64,000 nt of DNA. Source: Phycobacter azelaicus (GTDB lineage Bacteria > Pseudomonadota > Alphaproteobacteria > Rhodobacterales > Rhodobacteraceae). Location: contig NZ_WKFH01000003.1 in the NCBI RefSeq assembly GCF_014884385.1, positions 558,001-622,000 of the forward strand, read 5' to 3'. Below are positions 18,040 to 27,704 of this stretch, one piece after another. The translations under genes were made by a program, and so were the position numbers. The number at the start of each line of letters is the position of its first letter. The stretch's first letter is position 1. Under the pieces are notes generated by a model. That model saw only the letters and a program-made list of their open reading frames with translations. It made no database searches and had not been told where the DNA came from.

Positions 18040-18965
18040 GACTGCTCTCCTGCCACGAGACCCACAAAGATATCCTCTAGGCTGGACTGACGTGTCACCA
18101 CATCCGCCAGCACCAGCCCCGCGCCCGCAACATCATTCAAAAGAGCGGTGATGCCGGTACGCTCGGCCCGTGTGTCATAGGTGTAGATGAGGGCTGCGCC
18201 ATCCCGCGAGAGCTCCAGCCCATAGGACGACAGAGCCTCTGGGATTGCGTCTATGGGCGCGCTCAGCTGCACCTCAAGCTGCTTTTGCCCCATCTGCGCC
18301 ATCAGGGTGACCGTGTCCTCGACCAGCAGGATCTGTCCATTGGTGATCACCCCAACCCGGTCGGCAATCGCCTCAGCCTCTTCGATGTAGTGGGTGGTCA
18401 GGATGATGGTGACACCATCCGCTTTCAACTCGCGCACGACCTCCCACATATCCTTGCGAAGCTCCACATCGACCCCGGCAGTCGGCTCATCCAGAAACAG
18501 GATACGCGGCTCATGGCTCAGCGCCTTTGCAATCAGCACGCGTCGCTTCATGCCGCCTGAAAGTTCCTTGATCTGGCTCTTGCGCTTGTCCCAGAGCGAC
18601 AGCTTTTTGAGGATTCGCTCAAGAAGGGCATCGTTCTTTGGTTTGCCAAACAGCCCGCGCGAAAAGCGCACCGAATTCCAGACCATCTCGAATGGTTCAA
18701 GATTGATTTCCTGCGGCACTAACCCGATCAGGCGGCGCGCGGCGCGGAAGTCCTGCGCGATGTCGTGGCCGCCTACTGTGACACTACCGGAGGTGGGTGT
18801 TGTGATCCCGCAGACCGTGGAGATCAGCGTCGTTTTGCCCGCACCGTTGGGCCCGAGCAAGGCAAGGATCTCGCCCTCTTCTATATCGAGCGTAGCGCCT
18901 TTCAGCGCCTCGAAGCCGCCCTCATAGGTCTTTCGCAGATCGCGGATGGACAGGATCGCTGACAT
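18036..18965 (-). CDS. yadG: ABC-2 type transporter ATP-binding protein (YadG-like)
   Basis: This ATPase of 309 residues drives the YadH-like permease. Walker A is GPNGAGKT at residues 38-45, the signature LSGGMKRRV lies near 137, and Walker B with the catalytic Glu is ILFLDEP. The C-terminal third is the extra domain typical of ABC-2 exporters of this length. Its stop overlaps the permease ATG (four bases), so the pair forms a two-gene operon. Confidence 0.88.
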   Translation of the reverse strand: MSAILSIRDLRKTYEGGFEALKGATLDIEEGEILALLGPNGAGKTTLISTVCGITTPTSGSVTVGGHDIAQDFRAARRLIGLVPQEINLEPFEMVWNSVRFSRGLFGKPKNDALLERILKKLSLWDKRKSQIKELSGGMKRRVLIAKALSHEPRILFLDEPTAGVDVELRKDMWEVVRELKADGVTIILTTHYIEEAEAIADRVGVITNGQILLVEDTVTLMAQMGQKQLEVQLSAPIDAIPEALSSYGLELSRDGAALIYTYDTRAERTGITALLNDVAGAGLVLADVVTRQSSLEDIFVGLVAGEQS

Positions 18966-19093
18966 GGCATCTCCCTCTTGCCGTCATGGCTATGCGTTGC
19001 GCCAAGCTACCCAGCGGCAATGTTTGCGACCACTGGTGAGACGCGCAGCCAACTGTGCGCGCACGCAGAGGGAAACCTCGCGTCAGATGCTGT

Positions 19094-19609
19094 TCAGGCG
19101 CCCGTGATTTTCTTGAACCAGCCTTTTTTCCTTTCGGAGGCCCTTGCCTCAACTTCGCTTTCTTCGCCTTCGGGAGCGAGATGCGTCTGCAGATTGACAA
19201 AGAACTGGTCCGCCATCTTTTTGGCAAAGCCGTCGATGATCCGGCTGCCCAACTGCGCCAGCTTGCCACCGACCTTGGCCTCGACCTCGTAGGACAGCAA
19301 AGTTCCTACCTCCGAAGGGGCCAAGCTCACGACCGCTCCGCCCTTGGCAAAGCCCGCAGCGCCTCCTTTGCCCTCACCGGCGATGGTCAGCTTTTCGCCG
19401 GGTACGAGGTCCGACAGCGTCACCTGGCCTTTGAAGGTGGCTTTCACCGGGCCAACCTTTTGGGTGACCGTAGCCTCGAACCCGTCTTCCGGGGAGCCGG
19501 TGACCTCGGTTGCGCCAGGAACGCAGGCTTTCAGAACCTCAGGCGTCAAAAGCGCCGCATAGACCTCGGCCGGGGGAGCTGCGATTTCTTTTTGGTCACT
19601 CATCTGCAT
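19094..19609 (-). CDS. CoxG-like SRPBCC-fold protein
   Basis: This soluble protein of 171 residues resembles carbon monoxide dehydrogenase subunit G (CoxG), with the START/SRPBCC signature: an early IAAPPAEVYAAL, then LKACVPGATEV and a GEGKGGAAGFAKGG stretch. The C-terminal basic helix (ERKKGWFKKI) may bind the membrane. I chose the ATG at 19609 with GGAG upstream; a TTG start at 19642 is unlikely. CoxG normally sits with coxMSL and helps recruit the enzyme to the membrane, but no cox structural gene is in this window, so the role here is open. Confidence 0.78.
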   Translation of the reverse strand: MQMSDQKEIAAPPAEVYAALLTPEVLKACVPGATEVTGSPEDGFEATVTQKVGPVKATFKGQVTLSDLVPGEKLTIAGEGKGGAAGFAKGGAVVSLAPSEVGTLLSYEVEAKVGGKLAQLGSRIIDGFAKKMADQFFVNLQTHLAPEGEESEVEARASERKKGWFKKITGA

Positions 19610-19729
19610 GGCGGGTTCTCCATTTTTGCCTCTGTTCAGCAATCACGTGCCGCACAAGACCTACCCGAGGCCAACCGCCTCTGCCAAGCAGGAACCGGAT
19701 ACCTGGACGTGGTGCAGGACCGTGAGAGA

Positions 19730-20653
19730 TCACCGCGCAGGAGCTTTTCTCTGGGGCGCAAGATGCTCCACCACACGCGAAATAACCGCCTCATCCCGCA
19801 GAATGCGCCCATGGCCCAGACCGGCCGTCACATGCAGCTTGGCACCTGGCCAGTTGTCGGCCAAGGCGCGACCCTCCGAGGCCGGAACGATCCTGTCGCC
19901 GTTGTCATGCACGATCAGGGCGGGTTGAGACAAACCGGGAGCCAGATCCGTTCCTTTCAGCGCGCTGAAAGGGACCCCATAACGCCGCTCGAGCCTGTGT
20001 TGGGCGCCACGGGCAACGCGGTCTCCAAATCCCAGTAGCCGCGCCACCTTGCCGAGGTAGCGCTCAAGATCGGTAGGTGGCGCCAATAGGGCAACCCGCT
20101 TGACCCGCATTCCCCGCCCAAGCGCCGCAATCGTGGCAGCCGCACCATTAGAGTGGGCCACAATGCCATCCAGCGGACCCAGTTTCGCGGCAACCTCTTC
20201 TGTAACCCAAAGCATTTCCGGCAAGGAACTGCGACGCCCAGCCGCCGCCCCGTGGCCGGGCGCATCAAAGGCCACCACGCGAAATCCCGCCGCAACCAAG
20301 GGCGCGGCAAAGCCGCCAAGCTGCGCCGCACGACCAGACATGCCATGCACCAGAAGAACGGTCGGCAGCGGCGCTTCATCCAGCACACCAAACCCGCGCG
20401 GCACGGCGCGCCATTCATACAGCGGAATCTCAGCCCCTGACTTCAGCCGTATTGGACGCGCGGCCGCTGCGGTGAGCCACTTCTTTTCCTCGGATGATAG
20501 TTTTTGCCGCCGCGGTGTTGTGAACACCCGCGCCAAAAGTGCTGACGCCGCAGACGGAGAGATTGTCCCAAGCATCCCGGACACGGCCTGAATCACCGCA
20601 AGCAGAGGCGGCGGGCGGCGGGTTGATTTCATCGTTGAGGTGCCACTGACCAT
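19730..20653 (-). CDS. Alpha/beta hydrolase
   Basis: This serine hydrolase has 307 residues. It carries an oxyanion-region LLVHGMSG, VVAFDAPGHG, a nucleophile elbow AHSNGAA (Ala replaces the usual first Gly), a late IVHDNGDRIVP with the Asp, and GLGHGRILRD with the His. It is probably an esterase or related enzyme; the substrate is unknown. The ATG at 20653 has AGGAG upstream; a start at 20683 is not supported. It is divergent from an HxlR-type regulator, with paired palindromes in the shared 135-bp gap. Confidence 0.82.
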   Translation of the reverse strand: MVSGTSTMKSTRRPPPLLAVIQAVSGMLGTISPSAASALLARVFTTPRRQKLSSEEKKWLTAAAARPIRLKSGAEIPLYEWRAVPRGFGVLDEAPLPTVLLVHGMSGRAAQLGGFAAPLVAAGFRVVAFDAPGHGAAAGRRSSLPEMLWVTEEVAAKLGPLDGIVAHSNGAAATIAALGRGMRVKRVALLAPPTDLERYLGKVARLLGFGDRVARGAQHRLERRYGVPFSALKGTDLAPGLSQPALIVHDNGDRIVPASEGRALADNWPGAKLHVTAGLGHGRILRDEAVISRVVEHLAPQRKAPAR

Positions 20654-20720
20654 ATCTGATCTCCTGTCTTGTGAATTTTCCACGCCGGTCCGGCTGGGAA
20701 GGCCAAACGTCGACCTAATT

Positions 20721-20762
20721 GAGTTCTATTTTGGAACCCATTATCAGTTCTATTTGAGAACT
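20721..20762. promoter_or_regulatory. Tandem operator sites between the hydrolase and hxlR-type genes
   Basis: Two related palindromes lie in the divergent promoter region. AGTTCT-ATTTG-AGAACT is perfect at 20746-20762; GTTCT-ATTTT-GGAAC is imperfect within 20721-20739. Centre-to-centre spacing is near 24 bp. They are good candidates for binding of the adjacent HxlR regulator, controlling its own gene and the hydrolase. Confidence 0.55.
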
Positions 20763-20788
20763 CTGTCAATCCATGTTATTCAGGCGTC

Positions 20789-21250
20789 ATGAAATGGCAT
20801 GACATGAAAGACGCCGCCTGCCCCGTTGCACGGGCCATGGGCGTGATTGGAGATCGCTGGACCTTGTTGATTCTCAGGGAATGCTTCCTGGGAGAACGCA
20901 GGTTTGACGGCTTTCAGAAGCGTCTCGGCATCACCCGGCATCTGCTGGCAGAGCGGCTGAAGAGGCTTGAGTCAATGGGTCTCCTCAACCGTCAGCCTTA
21001 TCAAGAGCGTCCCTTGCGACACGAATACCGACTGACCGATTCGGGCAAGGCCTTCGCTCCCGTCATGCTGTCCTTGCAGGATTGGGCGCGAAAGAACTTG
21101 CCCTGTGACGATGTCCCGCCAATTTCCTTTGTCCTACGAGATGAGGATGCCGAAATTGACCCGGTTCTCACTGACAGGCGAACGGGTCAGGAGCTCAACC
21201 ATCGCTCGGTTCTGATGCGATATCGAAAACCTCCTCTACCGTCAGCCTGA
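20789..21250 (+). CDS. HxlR-family transcriptional regulator
   Basis: This winged-helix regulator of 153 residues shows the HxlR pattern: an N-terminal CPVARAMGVIGDRWT, the helix-turn-helix around FDGFQKRLGITRHLLAERLKRL, and the wing RHEYRLTDSGK. HxlR proteins are activators or repressors that often sense electrophiles or aldehydes through a Cys near the N-terminus; here Cys11 is in that place. It is divergent from the alpha/beta hydrolase and precedes the NmrA-like reductase on the same strand, with about 100 bp between. Confidence 0.88.
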   Translation: MKWHDMKDAACPVARAMGVIGDRWTLLILRECFLGERRFDGFQKRLGITRHLLAERLKRLESMGLLNRQPYQERPLRHEYRLTDSGKAFAPVMLSLQDWARKNLPCDDVPPISFVLRDEDAEIDPVLTDRRTGQELNHRSVLMRYRKPPLPSA

Positions 21251-21295
21251 CACAAGCCACTGCCAAGTCATCGCTCACTATCAAATTAACAATTT

Positions 21296-21340
21296 ATCTT
21301 GACGTCAAGATTTCCAGAGGTTATCTCGACGCCAAGATAA
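21296..21340. promoter_or_regulatory. Two palindromic operators in front of the NmrA-like gene
   Basis: ATCTTGACGTCAAGAT (21296-21311) is a perfect 16-bp palindrome. TTATCTCGACGCCAAGATAA (21321-21340) is a near copy with two mismatched pairs. Centres are 27 bp apart, and the second site abuts the AGGAG ribosome binding site at 21341. The ATCT-CGA/TTGA form resembles MarR-type (MhqR-like) operators, from family knowledge. It differs from the AGTTCT sites by the HxlR gene, so a different regulator is expected. Confidence 0.6.
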
Positions 21341-21351
21341 AGGAGCTATAC

Positions 21352-22026
21352 ATGAAAATCGTTGTCTTTGGCGCCAGTGGCGCTGTTGGGAATGCCACGC
21401 TGCGCGAAGCGCTGAACCGTGGACACAGCGTGACCGCCGTTGCACGGGACCCAAATCGCCTGACGGCTTTGTCTCCCAAGGTGCGCAGCGCACCGCTTGA
21501 TTTGCTCAGCCAGTCTGAGGCAGCAGCCGATCTTGCAAAAGGCCATGACATCCTGATCAGCGCCTTGCGTCCTGCCGAAGGCCGGGAAGCAGATCTGGTG
21601 CCGCTGACCCGCGCCGTGCTGGATGCCGCGCGCGCCAATGGCATTCCTGCTCTGATCACCGGAGGGGCTGCGCTATTGAAACTTGCAGACGGCAGCGGCC
21701 ACACGGTTCTGAGCGCGCCAGACTTCTTGCCCGCCGAAGTGCGCCCGATCGCCGAAGCCTGCGCCGCGCAGGATGCTCTGCTGGAACAAGAAAATGAGGC
21801 CTGCTGGACCTGCCTGCGCCCTCCAGCGATGCTGCTCGAGGGCGAGCGCCGTGGCCAGTATGCACTGGGCACCGACACCCTGGTGACCGATATGGACGGA
21901 CAATCGCAGATTTCATATGCAGATTTTGCCGTTGCCATGATGGATCTTGCCGAGGCGCCTCAAGCCCCGCGTCGACGCCTGACCGCAGGCTGGGTAGCTC
22001 CCGCGCCAGCCCTGCAGCCGACCTGA
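21352..22026 (+). CDS. NAD(P)-dependent oxidoreductase, NmrA/atypical SDR type
   Basis: This protein of 224 residues has an N-terminal Rossmann fold with GASGAVGNATLREAL (residues 8-22), followed by VTAVARDPNRL; there is no classical YxxxK catalytic pair. This matches the NAD(P)H-binding atypical SDR/NmrA group, whose members act as reductases or redox sensors. AGGAG lies at a good distance from the ATG. The strong double operator just upstream suggests tight repression and induction by a small molecule, perhaps a quinone or electrophile. Confidence 0.8.
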   Translation: MKIVVFGASGAVGNATLREALNRGHSVTAVARDPNRLTALSPKVRSAPLDLLSQSEAAADLAKGHDILISALRPAEGREADLVPLTRAVLDAARANGIPALITGGAALLKLADGSGHTVLSAPDFLPAEVRPIAEACAAQDALLEQENEACWTCLRPPAMLLEGERRGQYALGTDTLVTDMDGQSQISYADFAVAMMDLAEAPQAPRRRLTAGWVAPAPALQPT

Positions 22027-22054
22027 CGAAGGGCATACGGCCGACTTGGACCTG

Positions 22055-22075
22055 GCAGCGCGCCTTGCGCGCTGC
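22055..22075. terminator. GC hairpin in the convergent gap
   Basis: GCAGCGCGC-CTT-GCGCGCTGC is a perfect 9-bp stem with a 3-nt loop between the convergent NmrA-like and crotonase genes. It lacks a T-run, so it is a stable fold and only a possible transcription stop. Confidence 0.4.
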
Positions 22076-22202
22076 ACCCTTCCCGAAGGGCAAAGCCAAG
22101 ATCGGCCCCGCCCGCATCACGGCAGAAGATCCTCCCGGACCATCGCGCTGTCGGCGCTAGCCCGCCGCCCTTGCTGCAACCGCCCCAAGGCAAGCCCTCG
22201 CG

Positions 22203-23063
22203 TTAACGGTTTCCTTTCGGAAGTTCCTCTTTGAGCGTCCAGTCATAGGTGCCCTCATCCCGCTCCCGAACCGTGTGCTTCCAACCCATTTCCTCGGAGC
22301 GTTCCTTGAAGGCGATCCCCTCGGGAGAATGCCGCGTGATCCCGTCAAAGATGGTGGCCAGCCGTTGCGTCTGCATCATGCCAGTCTGCTCGATAGCCTG
22401 GTTGATCACCATCTTTTGCATGGCTAGCTGATTGATCGGAACCGTTGCCATCCGCGCAGCGAGCTCCTCCACTGCATCATCCAATTGTTCCTGAGGCACG
22501 GCCTTCAAAATCAGACCCGTATCCGCCGCCTCGCGCCCGGAGATCTTGTCCCCGGTGAACAGCATCCGCTTCGCCTTTTCGGCACCCAGCCGATAGACCC
22601 ACATGGCTGTGGTGGGACACCCCCAGACGCGGGCAGGCATGTAGCCGATTTGAGCCTCCTCGGCCATGATCGTCATATCGGCGCACAGCGCGATGTCAGA
22701 CCCACCCGCCACGGCGAAACCGTGCACCTTGCAGACCACGGGCTTCACCGCACGCCAGAGCGACATGAAATGCTGAGTATTCTCCCACATGAACCGGTAA
22801 TCCTTGATGGGGTCCCAAGGCATTGCTTGCGTTGCTTCACCGGACCCGTTGCCTTCAGCATAGTACGCAAGGTCATATCCTGCGCAGAAGGCTTCCCCCG
22901 CGCCCGAGAGCACCATCACATGCACCCCGGGATCTGCATCCGCCCGCGCCACTGCCGCAGCAAGATCCTGCGGCATCCGGTCGTCGATCGCGTTCATCAC
23001 ATTCGGCCGGTTCAGCGTAATCCGCCCGATCCGACCGTCTTTTTCATATGCTACGGTTGTCAC
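22203..23063 (-). CDS. Crotonase/enoyl-CoA hydratase family protein
   Basis: This acyl-CoA enzyme of 286 residues has the crotonase fold: RITLNRPNVMNAI near residue 14, the first oxyanion segment AFCAGYDL near 60, and the second HGFAVAGGSDIALCAD. It probably hydrates an enoyl-CoA, though this superfamily includes other reactions. The GTG at 23063 follows GGAGGAAAGCT exactly and is preferred over the ATG-like start at 23132. It lies 71 bp downstream of pobA on the same strand and may be co-transcribed with it. It does not carry features I associate with feruloyl-CoA hydratase-lyase. Confidence 0.85.
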   Translation of the reverse strand: MTTVAYEKDGRIGRITLNRPNVMNAIDDRMPQDLAAAVARADADPGVHVMVLSGAGEAFCAGYDLAYYAEGNGSGEATQAMPWDPIKDYRFMWENTQHFMSLWRAVKPVVCKVHGFAVAGGSDIALCADMTIMAEEAQIGYMPARVWGCPTTAMWVYRLGAEKAKRMLFTGDKISGREAADTGLILKAVPQEQLDDAVEELAARMATVPINQLAMQKMVINQAIEQTGMMQTQRLATIFDGITRHSPEGIAFKERSEEMGWKHTVRERDEGTYDWTLKEELPKGNR

Positions 23064-23134
23064 AGCTTTCCTCCCTCTAGTGCGAGGGAGGAAAGCACGG
23101 CCAGCGCCCGATACGAAGCCGGGCGAACGCAACG

Positions 23135-24403
<1,269 letters not shown>

Positions 24404-24409
24404 TCAAAC

Positions 24410-25270
24410 ATGTCAAACGCACTTAAGATCCGCAGCTACAATCTCTTCGGGGAAACGGACGAACTGGCGGATGTTCTGCATGTGGAGACCATTCGCTCCC
24501 GCTCGGAGCAGCACGACTGGGAACTGTCCCCGCATCGGCACGCCAGACTGCATCAGGTCCTTTTCATGACAAGCGGCGGCGGCACGGTCGATCTGGACGG
24601 AACCGGCCACAACCTGCCTGCGCCATGTTTCGTCAATATTCCTCGGGGCGTCGTGCATGGCTATCGGTTCGAGCCTGAGACCAGCGGCTGGGTGGCAACA
24701 TTTCCATCGGATCTTCTGGATCACTCAATCCGCAACGGCGAAGGGGTACGCAAACCTCTCGATCACGCCTGCGTCAAGCCGCTTCCAACGGATTTGCGTG
24801 CCATGGCCGAAACTCTGTACCGTGAGTACCATGGGCAGAACTTTGCACGGGCTCAATTGTTGCGATCACTGGCAGGCAGTCTGACGGCCCTTGTGGCGCG
24901 CTACATATACGAGGCCGAGGGACAAGCCCGCACGGATGCGGGAAATCCGATCTTCTCGCGCTTCGAGATCCTCGTCGAAACGCATTTTCGAACCCGTAGG
25001 CCGCTGGCAGACTATGCCAGCGATCTTGCAGTTTCTCCAACGCATCTTAACCGGATCGTACATCAGGTGACAGGCCAGTCAGCCTCGCACCTGGTGAATG
25101 AGCGCATGTTGAGAGAAGCCCGCCGGATGCTTCTTTACACCTCGCTCAGCGCCGCCCAGATCGCATATGAACTGGGATTCAGCGATCCGGCACATTTCAG
25201 CCGCGTGTTCACCAAGGGTACTGGCATGCCGCCGCGTCGGTTTCGCACCCGATTGGGCGAGGCCGACTGA
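24410..25270 (+). CDS. pobR: AraC-family regulator, probable PobR
   Basis: This 286-residue regulator has an N-terminal cupin-like sensor (HRHARLHQVLFM, then RGVVHGYRF) and two C-terminal helix-turn-helix motifs (LAVSPTHLNRIVHQVTG and AAQIAYELGFSDPAHFSR). Divergent placement 93 bp from pobA matches the known pobR/pobA arrangement, in which PobR activates pobA with 4-hydroxybenzoate. The symbol rests on this context. I chose the ATG at 24410 (MSNALKIRSY); one at 24368 is possible. Confidence 0.85.
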   Translation: MSNALKIRSYNLFGETDELADVLHVETIRSRSEQHDWELSPHRHARLHQVLFMTSGGGTVDLDGTGHNLPAPCFVNIPRGVVHGYRFEPETSGWVATFPSDLLDHSIRNGEGVRKPLDHACVKPLPTDLRAMAETLYREYHGQNFARAQLLRSLAGSLTALVARYIYEAEGQARTDAGNPIFSRFEILVETHFRTRRPLADYASDLAVSPTHLNRIVHQVTGQSASHLVNERMLREARRMLLYTSLSAAQIAYELGFSDPAHFSRVFTKGTGMPPRRFRTRLGEAD

Positions 25271-25276
25271 TCCGCG

Positions 25277-25909
25277 TCAGGCATCGGGTTTTTGCGGCGA
25301 CGGCAGAAGGCCATTCATGATCATGGCCAGATATTGCTCGGCAATCTCCTCGTGGGGCACTGGACGCGCGGTCCGGTTCCAGAACGGGATCCAGTTCAGC
25401 GCCCCGAACACGCCGGCCGCGACAAGCCGAGGGTCGCAGTGACGGATCACCCCCTCCCGGATCCCCTGTTCGATCAATGCGCGCAATTGAAAATCGAACC
25501 GCGCCTTGCCCTCGTGAAGGGCCTCGCGCCGCTCAGGCGACAGGCTGTATGGACGCACCATAGCAAGGCTGGCGCCCAAGTCAGTCGAAACCCATTCGCA
25601 ATACCCGCCAACCAGCCGCGAAATTCGCTCCTGAACGGGCAGGCTTTCGTCGCGGCTGCTCTCCATCACATCAGCAAGGAATTCAAGACTCAGCTGCTGG
25701 CAGCCGAACAGGATATCCTCCTTGCTTTGCACGTAATAATAGATTGTCCGCTTGGTGATGTTGAGCGCCGCCGCGATATCCTCCAACGAGGTCTGCTCAT
25801 AGCCTTGATCGTTGAACAGACGTGCCCCCGCCATCAACACCGCGCGGCGCTTGATCTCACGCTGCGCACTTCGGCTATCAGCCGTCTGTGTCCAGGTCTT
25901 GTTCCCCAT
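25277..25909 (-). CDS. TetR-family transcriptional regulator
   Basis: This repressor-type protein has 210 residues from the ATG at 25909 (233 if the ATG at 25978 is used). The N-terminal helix-turn-helix is typical: RAVLMAGARLFNDQGYEQTSLEDIAAAL, then NITKRTIYYYVQSKEDIL. A variable helical ligand domain follows. It is divergent from the beta-oxidation operon and most likely controls it through an acyl-CoA ligand, as many TetR proteins beside such operons do. I favour 25909 because an AATTACACT site would otherwise lie around the first codons. Confidence 0.85.
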   Translation of the reverse strand: MGNKTWTQTADSRSAQREIKRRAVLMAGARLFNDQGYEQTSLEDIAAALNITKRTIYYYVQSKEDILFGCQQLSLEFLADVMESSRDESLPVQERISRLVGGYCEWVSTDLGASLAMVRPYSLSPERREALHEGKARFDFQLRALIEQGIREGVIRHCDPRLVAAGVFGALNWIPFWNRTARPVPHEEIAEQYLAMIMNGLLPSPQKPDA

Positions 25910-25965
25910 CGCAATGCCCGTCACCGTCCCATGCTCAATCGTGGCCCCAAACAATTGACGCCCGG

Positions 25966-26039
25966 TAATTACACTCATCAGTTACACACTTCTTGACAGT
26001 TTGCCCACCCCCAACCGAAAGTAACCCGCAAGTGTAATT
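25966..26039. promoter_or_regulatory. Repeated TTACAC/GTGTAA sites in the divergent tetR-thiolase promoter
   Basis: TAATTACACT (25966-25975), GTTACACA (25981-25988) and AGTGTAATT (26031-26039) share one core. The first and third are exact inverted copies over nine bases (AATTACACT / AGTGTAATT), about 65 bp apart, flanking a TTGACA near 25993. They are candidate TetR operators. The distance between copies is long for a single site. Confidence 0.4.
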
Positions 26040-26065
26040 TCGACTCGCCGCATGGGAGAGAGCCA

Positions 26066-27250
26066 ATGTCTACAAATGTGATGGTCGCCGGAGTAGGCAT
26101 GACCAAATTCGCCAAGCCCGGTCAAAATGACCCATACACAGAAATGGGCGCCGCCGCCGTGCGCGATGCGCTGGCGGATGCGGGCCTTCCCTATGATGCG
26201 GTGCAGCAGGCCTATGCGGGCTATGTCTATGGCGACAGTACCTGCGGGCAGGCCGCTCTGTACAAAGTGGGCATGACCGGCATTCCGGTGATGAACGTGA
26301 ACAACAACTGCTCGACTGGGTCGACGGCCCTGTTCATGGCGCGTCAGGCAGTGGATTCCGGCGCAGTTGATGTGGCGCTGGCGCTGGGTTTTGAACACAT
26401 GAAGCCCGGCGCACTGACCTCGCATTGGACAGACCGGCCCAGCCCATTTGATGCCTTTGACGCGGAAACCGACGATCTGGTTGGCCACCCCGAAATCCCG
26501 CTAGCTCTGCGTTACTTCGGCGGCGCAGGCAAATCGCACATGGAAAAATACGGCTCCACCATGCTGGATCTGGCCCGCATCCGCGCCAAGGCCAGCCGCC
26601 ATGCCGTGAACAACCCCCTCGCCCTCTTCCGCAATGAGCTGACCCCCGAAGACGTGCTGGAGAGCCCGATGATCTGGGAGGGCGTCATGACCCGCCTGAT
26701 GGCCTGCCCGCCAACTTGCGGCGCGGCGGCTGCCGTGGTGGTGAGCGAAGCCTATGCCAAGAAACATGGCCTTGGCAGCAATGTTCAGATCGTGGGTCAG
26801 GCAATGACCACCGATTATGCCAGCACCTTTGAAGACCACGACATGATGAAGGTCGTCGGCTATGACATGACCGCCGCCGCCTCCAAACAGGTGCAGGAGC
26901 AGACCGGCATCGGCATCGAAGACGTCGATGTGGTCGAACTGCACGACTGTTTCGCCCACAACGAGATGATCACATACGAAGGGCTGGGTCTCTGCCCCGA
27001 GGGCGGGGCCTCCAAGTTCATCGCCGATGGCGACAACACCTATGGAGGCAAATATGTGACCAATCCCTCGGGCGGGCTGCTCTCCAAGGGGCATCCCCTA
27101 GGCGCGACCGGCCTCGCGCAGTGCTACGAGCTGACCCGTCAGCTGCGCGGCACCGCAGGCAGCACGCAAGTGGAAGGCGCCCGCACCGCGCTGCAGCACA
27201 ATCTTGGCCTTGGTGGCGCCTGTGTCGTCACCATGTATCAGGCGCAGTGA
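26066..27250 (+). CDS. SCP2-type thiolase (3-ketoacyl-CoA thiolase)
   Basis: This thiolytic enzyme of 394 residues would cleave 3-ketoacyl-CoA to acyl-CoA plus acetyl- or propionyl-CoA. The nucleophile Cys82 is in NNNCSTGSTAL. The second half has HDCFAHNEM and the C-terminal GGLLSKGHPLGATG with the catalytic His. This is the SCP-x/lipid-transfer thiolase branch rather than the FadA type, which in known systems accepts methyl-branched or sterol side-chain substrates. It is first in a six-gene operon running to the acyl-CoA dehydrogenase. GGGAGAG precedes the ATG. Confidence 0.9.
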   Translation: MSTNVMVAGVGMTKFAKPGQNDPYTEMGAAAVRDALADAGLPYDAVQQAYAGYVYGDSTCGQAALYKVGMTGIPVMNVNNNCSTGSTALFMARQAVDSGAVDVALALGFEHMKPGALTSHWTDRPSPFDAFDAETDDLVGHPEIPLALRYFGGAGKSHMEKYGSTMLDLARIRAKASRHAVNNPLALFRNELTPEDVLESPMIWEGVMTRLMACPPTCGAAAAVVVSEAYAKKHGLGSNVQIVGQAMTTDYASTFEDHDMMKVVGYDMTAAASKQVQEQTGIGIEDVDVVELHDCFAHNEMITYEGLGLCPEGGASKFIADGDNTYGGKYVTNPSGGLLSKGHPLGATGLAQCYELTRQLRGTAGSTQVEGARTALQHNLGLGGACVVTMYQAQ

Positions 27251-27257
27251 GGTAGCG

Positions 27258-27704
27258 ATGATCGACACCTCCTTCATCGGCCACGTGACCACGCCATATC
27301 AGGTCACGGTTGAGAAAGGTCGGTTGCGGGATTTCGCCCGCGCCACCGGCCAGAGTGACCGCGTCTATCTGGATGAGGCGGTCGCGCAAGCGGCAGGCTA
27401 TCGCAGCCTGCTTGCGCCGCCCACCTATCTCTTTTCGCTCGATCTGGATCGGGAGGATCCCTTCTATTTCATCACGCTCTTGAAGATCGACATCGCAAAG
27501 GTGCTGCACGGCGAACAGGCCTTTACCTACGGCGCGCCGATCTGCGCCGGGGACACCATCACCCTCGTGAGCGAAGTCACTGACATCTACGCCAAGAAAG
27601 GCGGCGCCATGGAGTTCGTGCATCTGAAAACCTCGGCCACCAACCAGCTGGGCGAAGATGTCGGCAGCATGACCCGCACCGTGATCGTGAGGCACCCGCA
27701 ATGA
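27258..27704 (+). CDS. MaoC-like dehydratase, N-terminal-type subunit
   Basis: This 148-residue protein is of the FAS1-like dehydratase (MaoC N-terminal) type with a hot-dog fold. It contains GRLRDFARATGQ and LLAPPTYLF but not the catalytic D-x4-H of hydratase 2. It should form a heterodimer with the next protein, as split (R)-hydratases do. The ATG at 27258 lies 7 bp after the thiolase stop; an in-frame start at 27204 would overlap the thiolase. Its stop overlaps the next ATG. Confidence 0.85.
   Translation: MIDTSFIGHVTTPYQVTVEKGRLRDFARATGQSDRVYLDEAVAQAAGYRSLLAPPTYLFSLDLDREDPFYFITLLKIDIAKVLHGEQAFTYGAPICAGDTITLVSEVTDIYAKKGGAMEFVHLKTSATNQLGEDVGSMTRTVIVRHPQ

Noticed and set aside
22203..23063. 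Feruloyl/coumaroyl-CoA hydratase-lyase, suggested by the neighbouring pobA
   Set aside because: The protein has only general crotonase features, and no aldehyde dehydrogenase or CoA ligase is adjacent.
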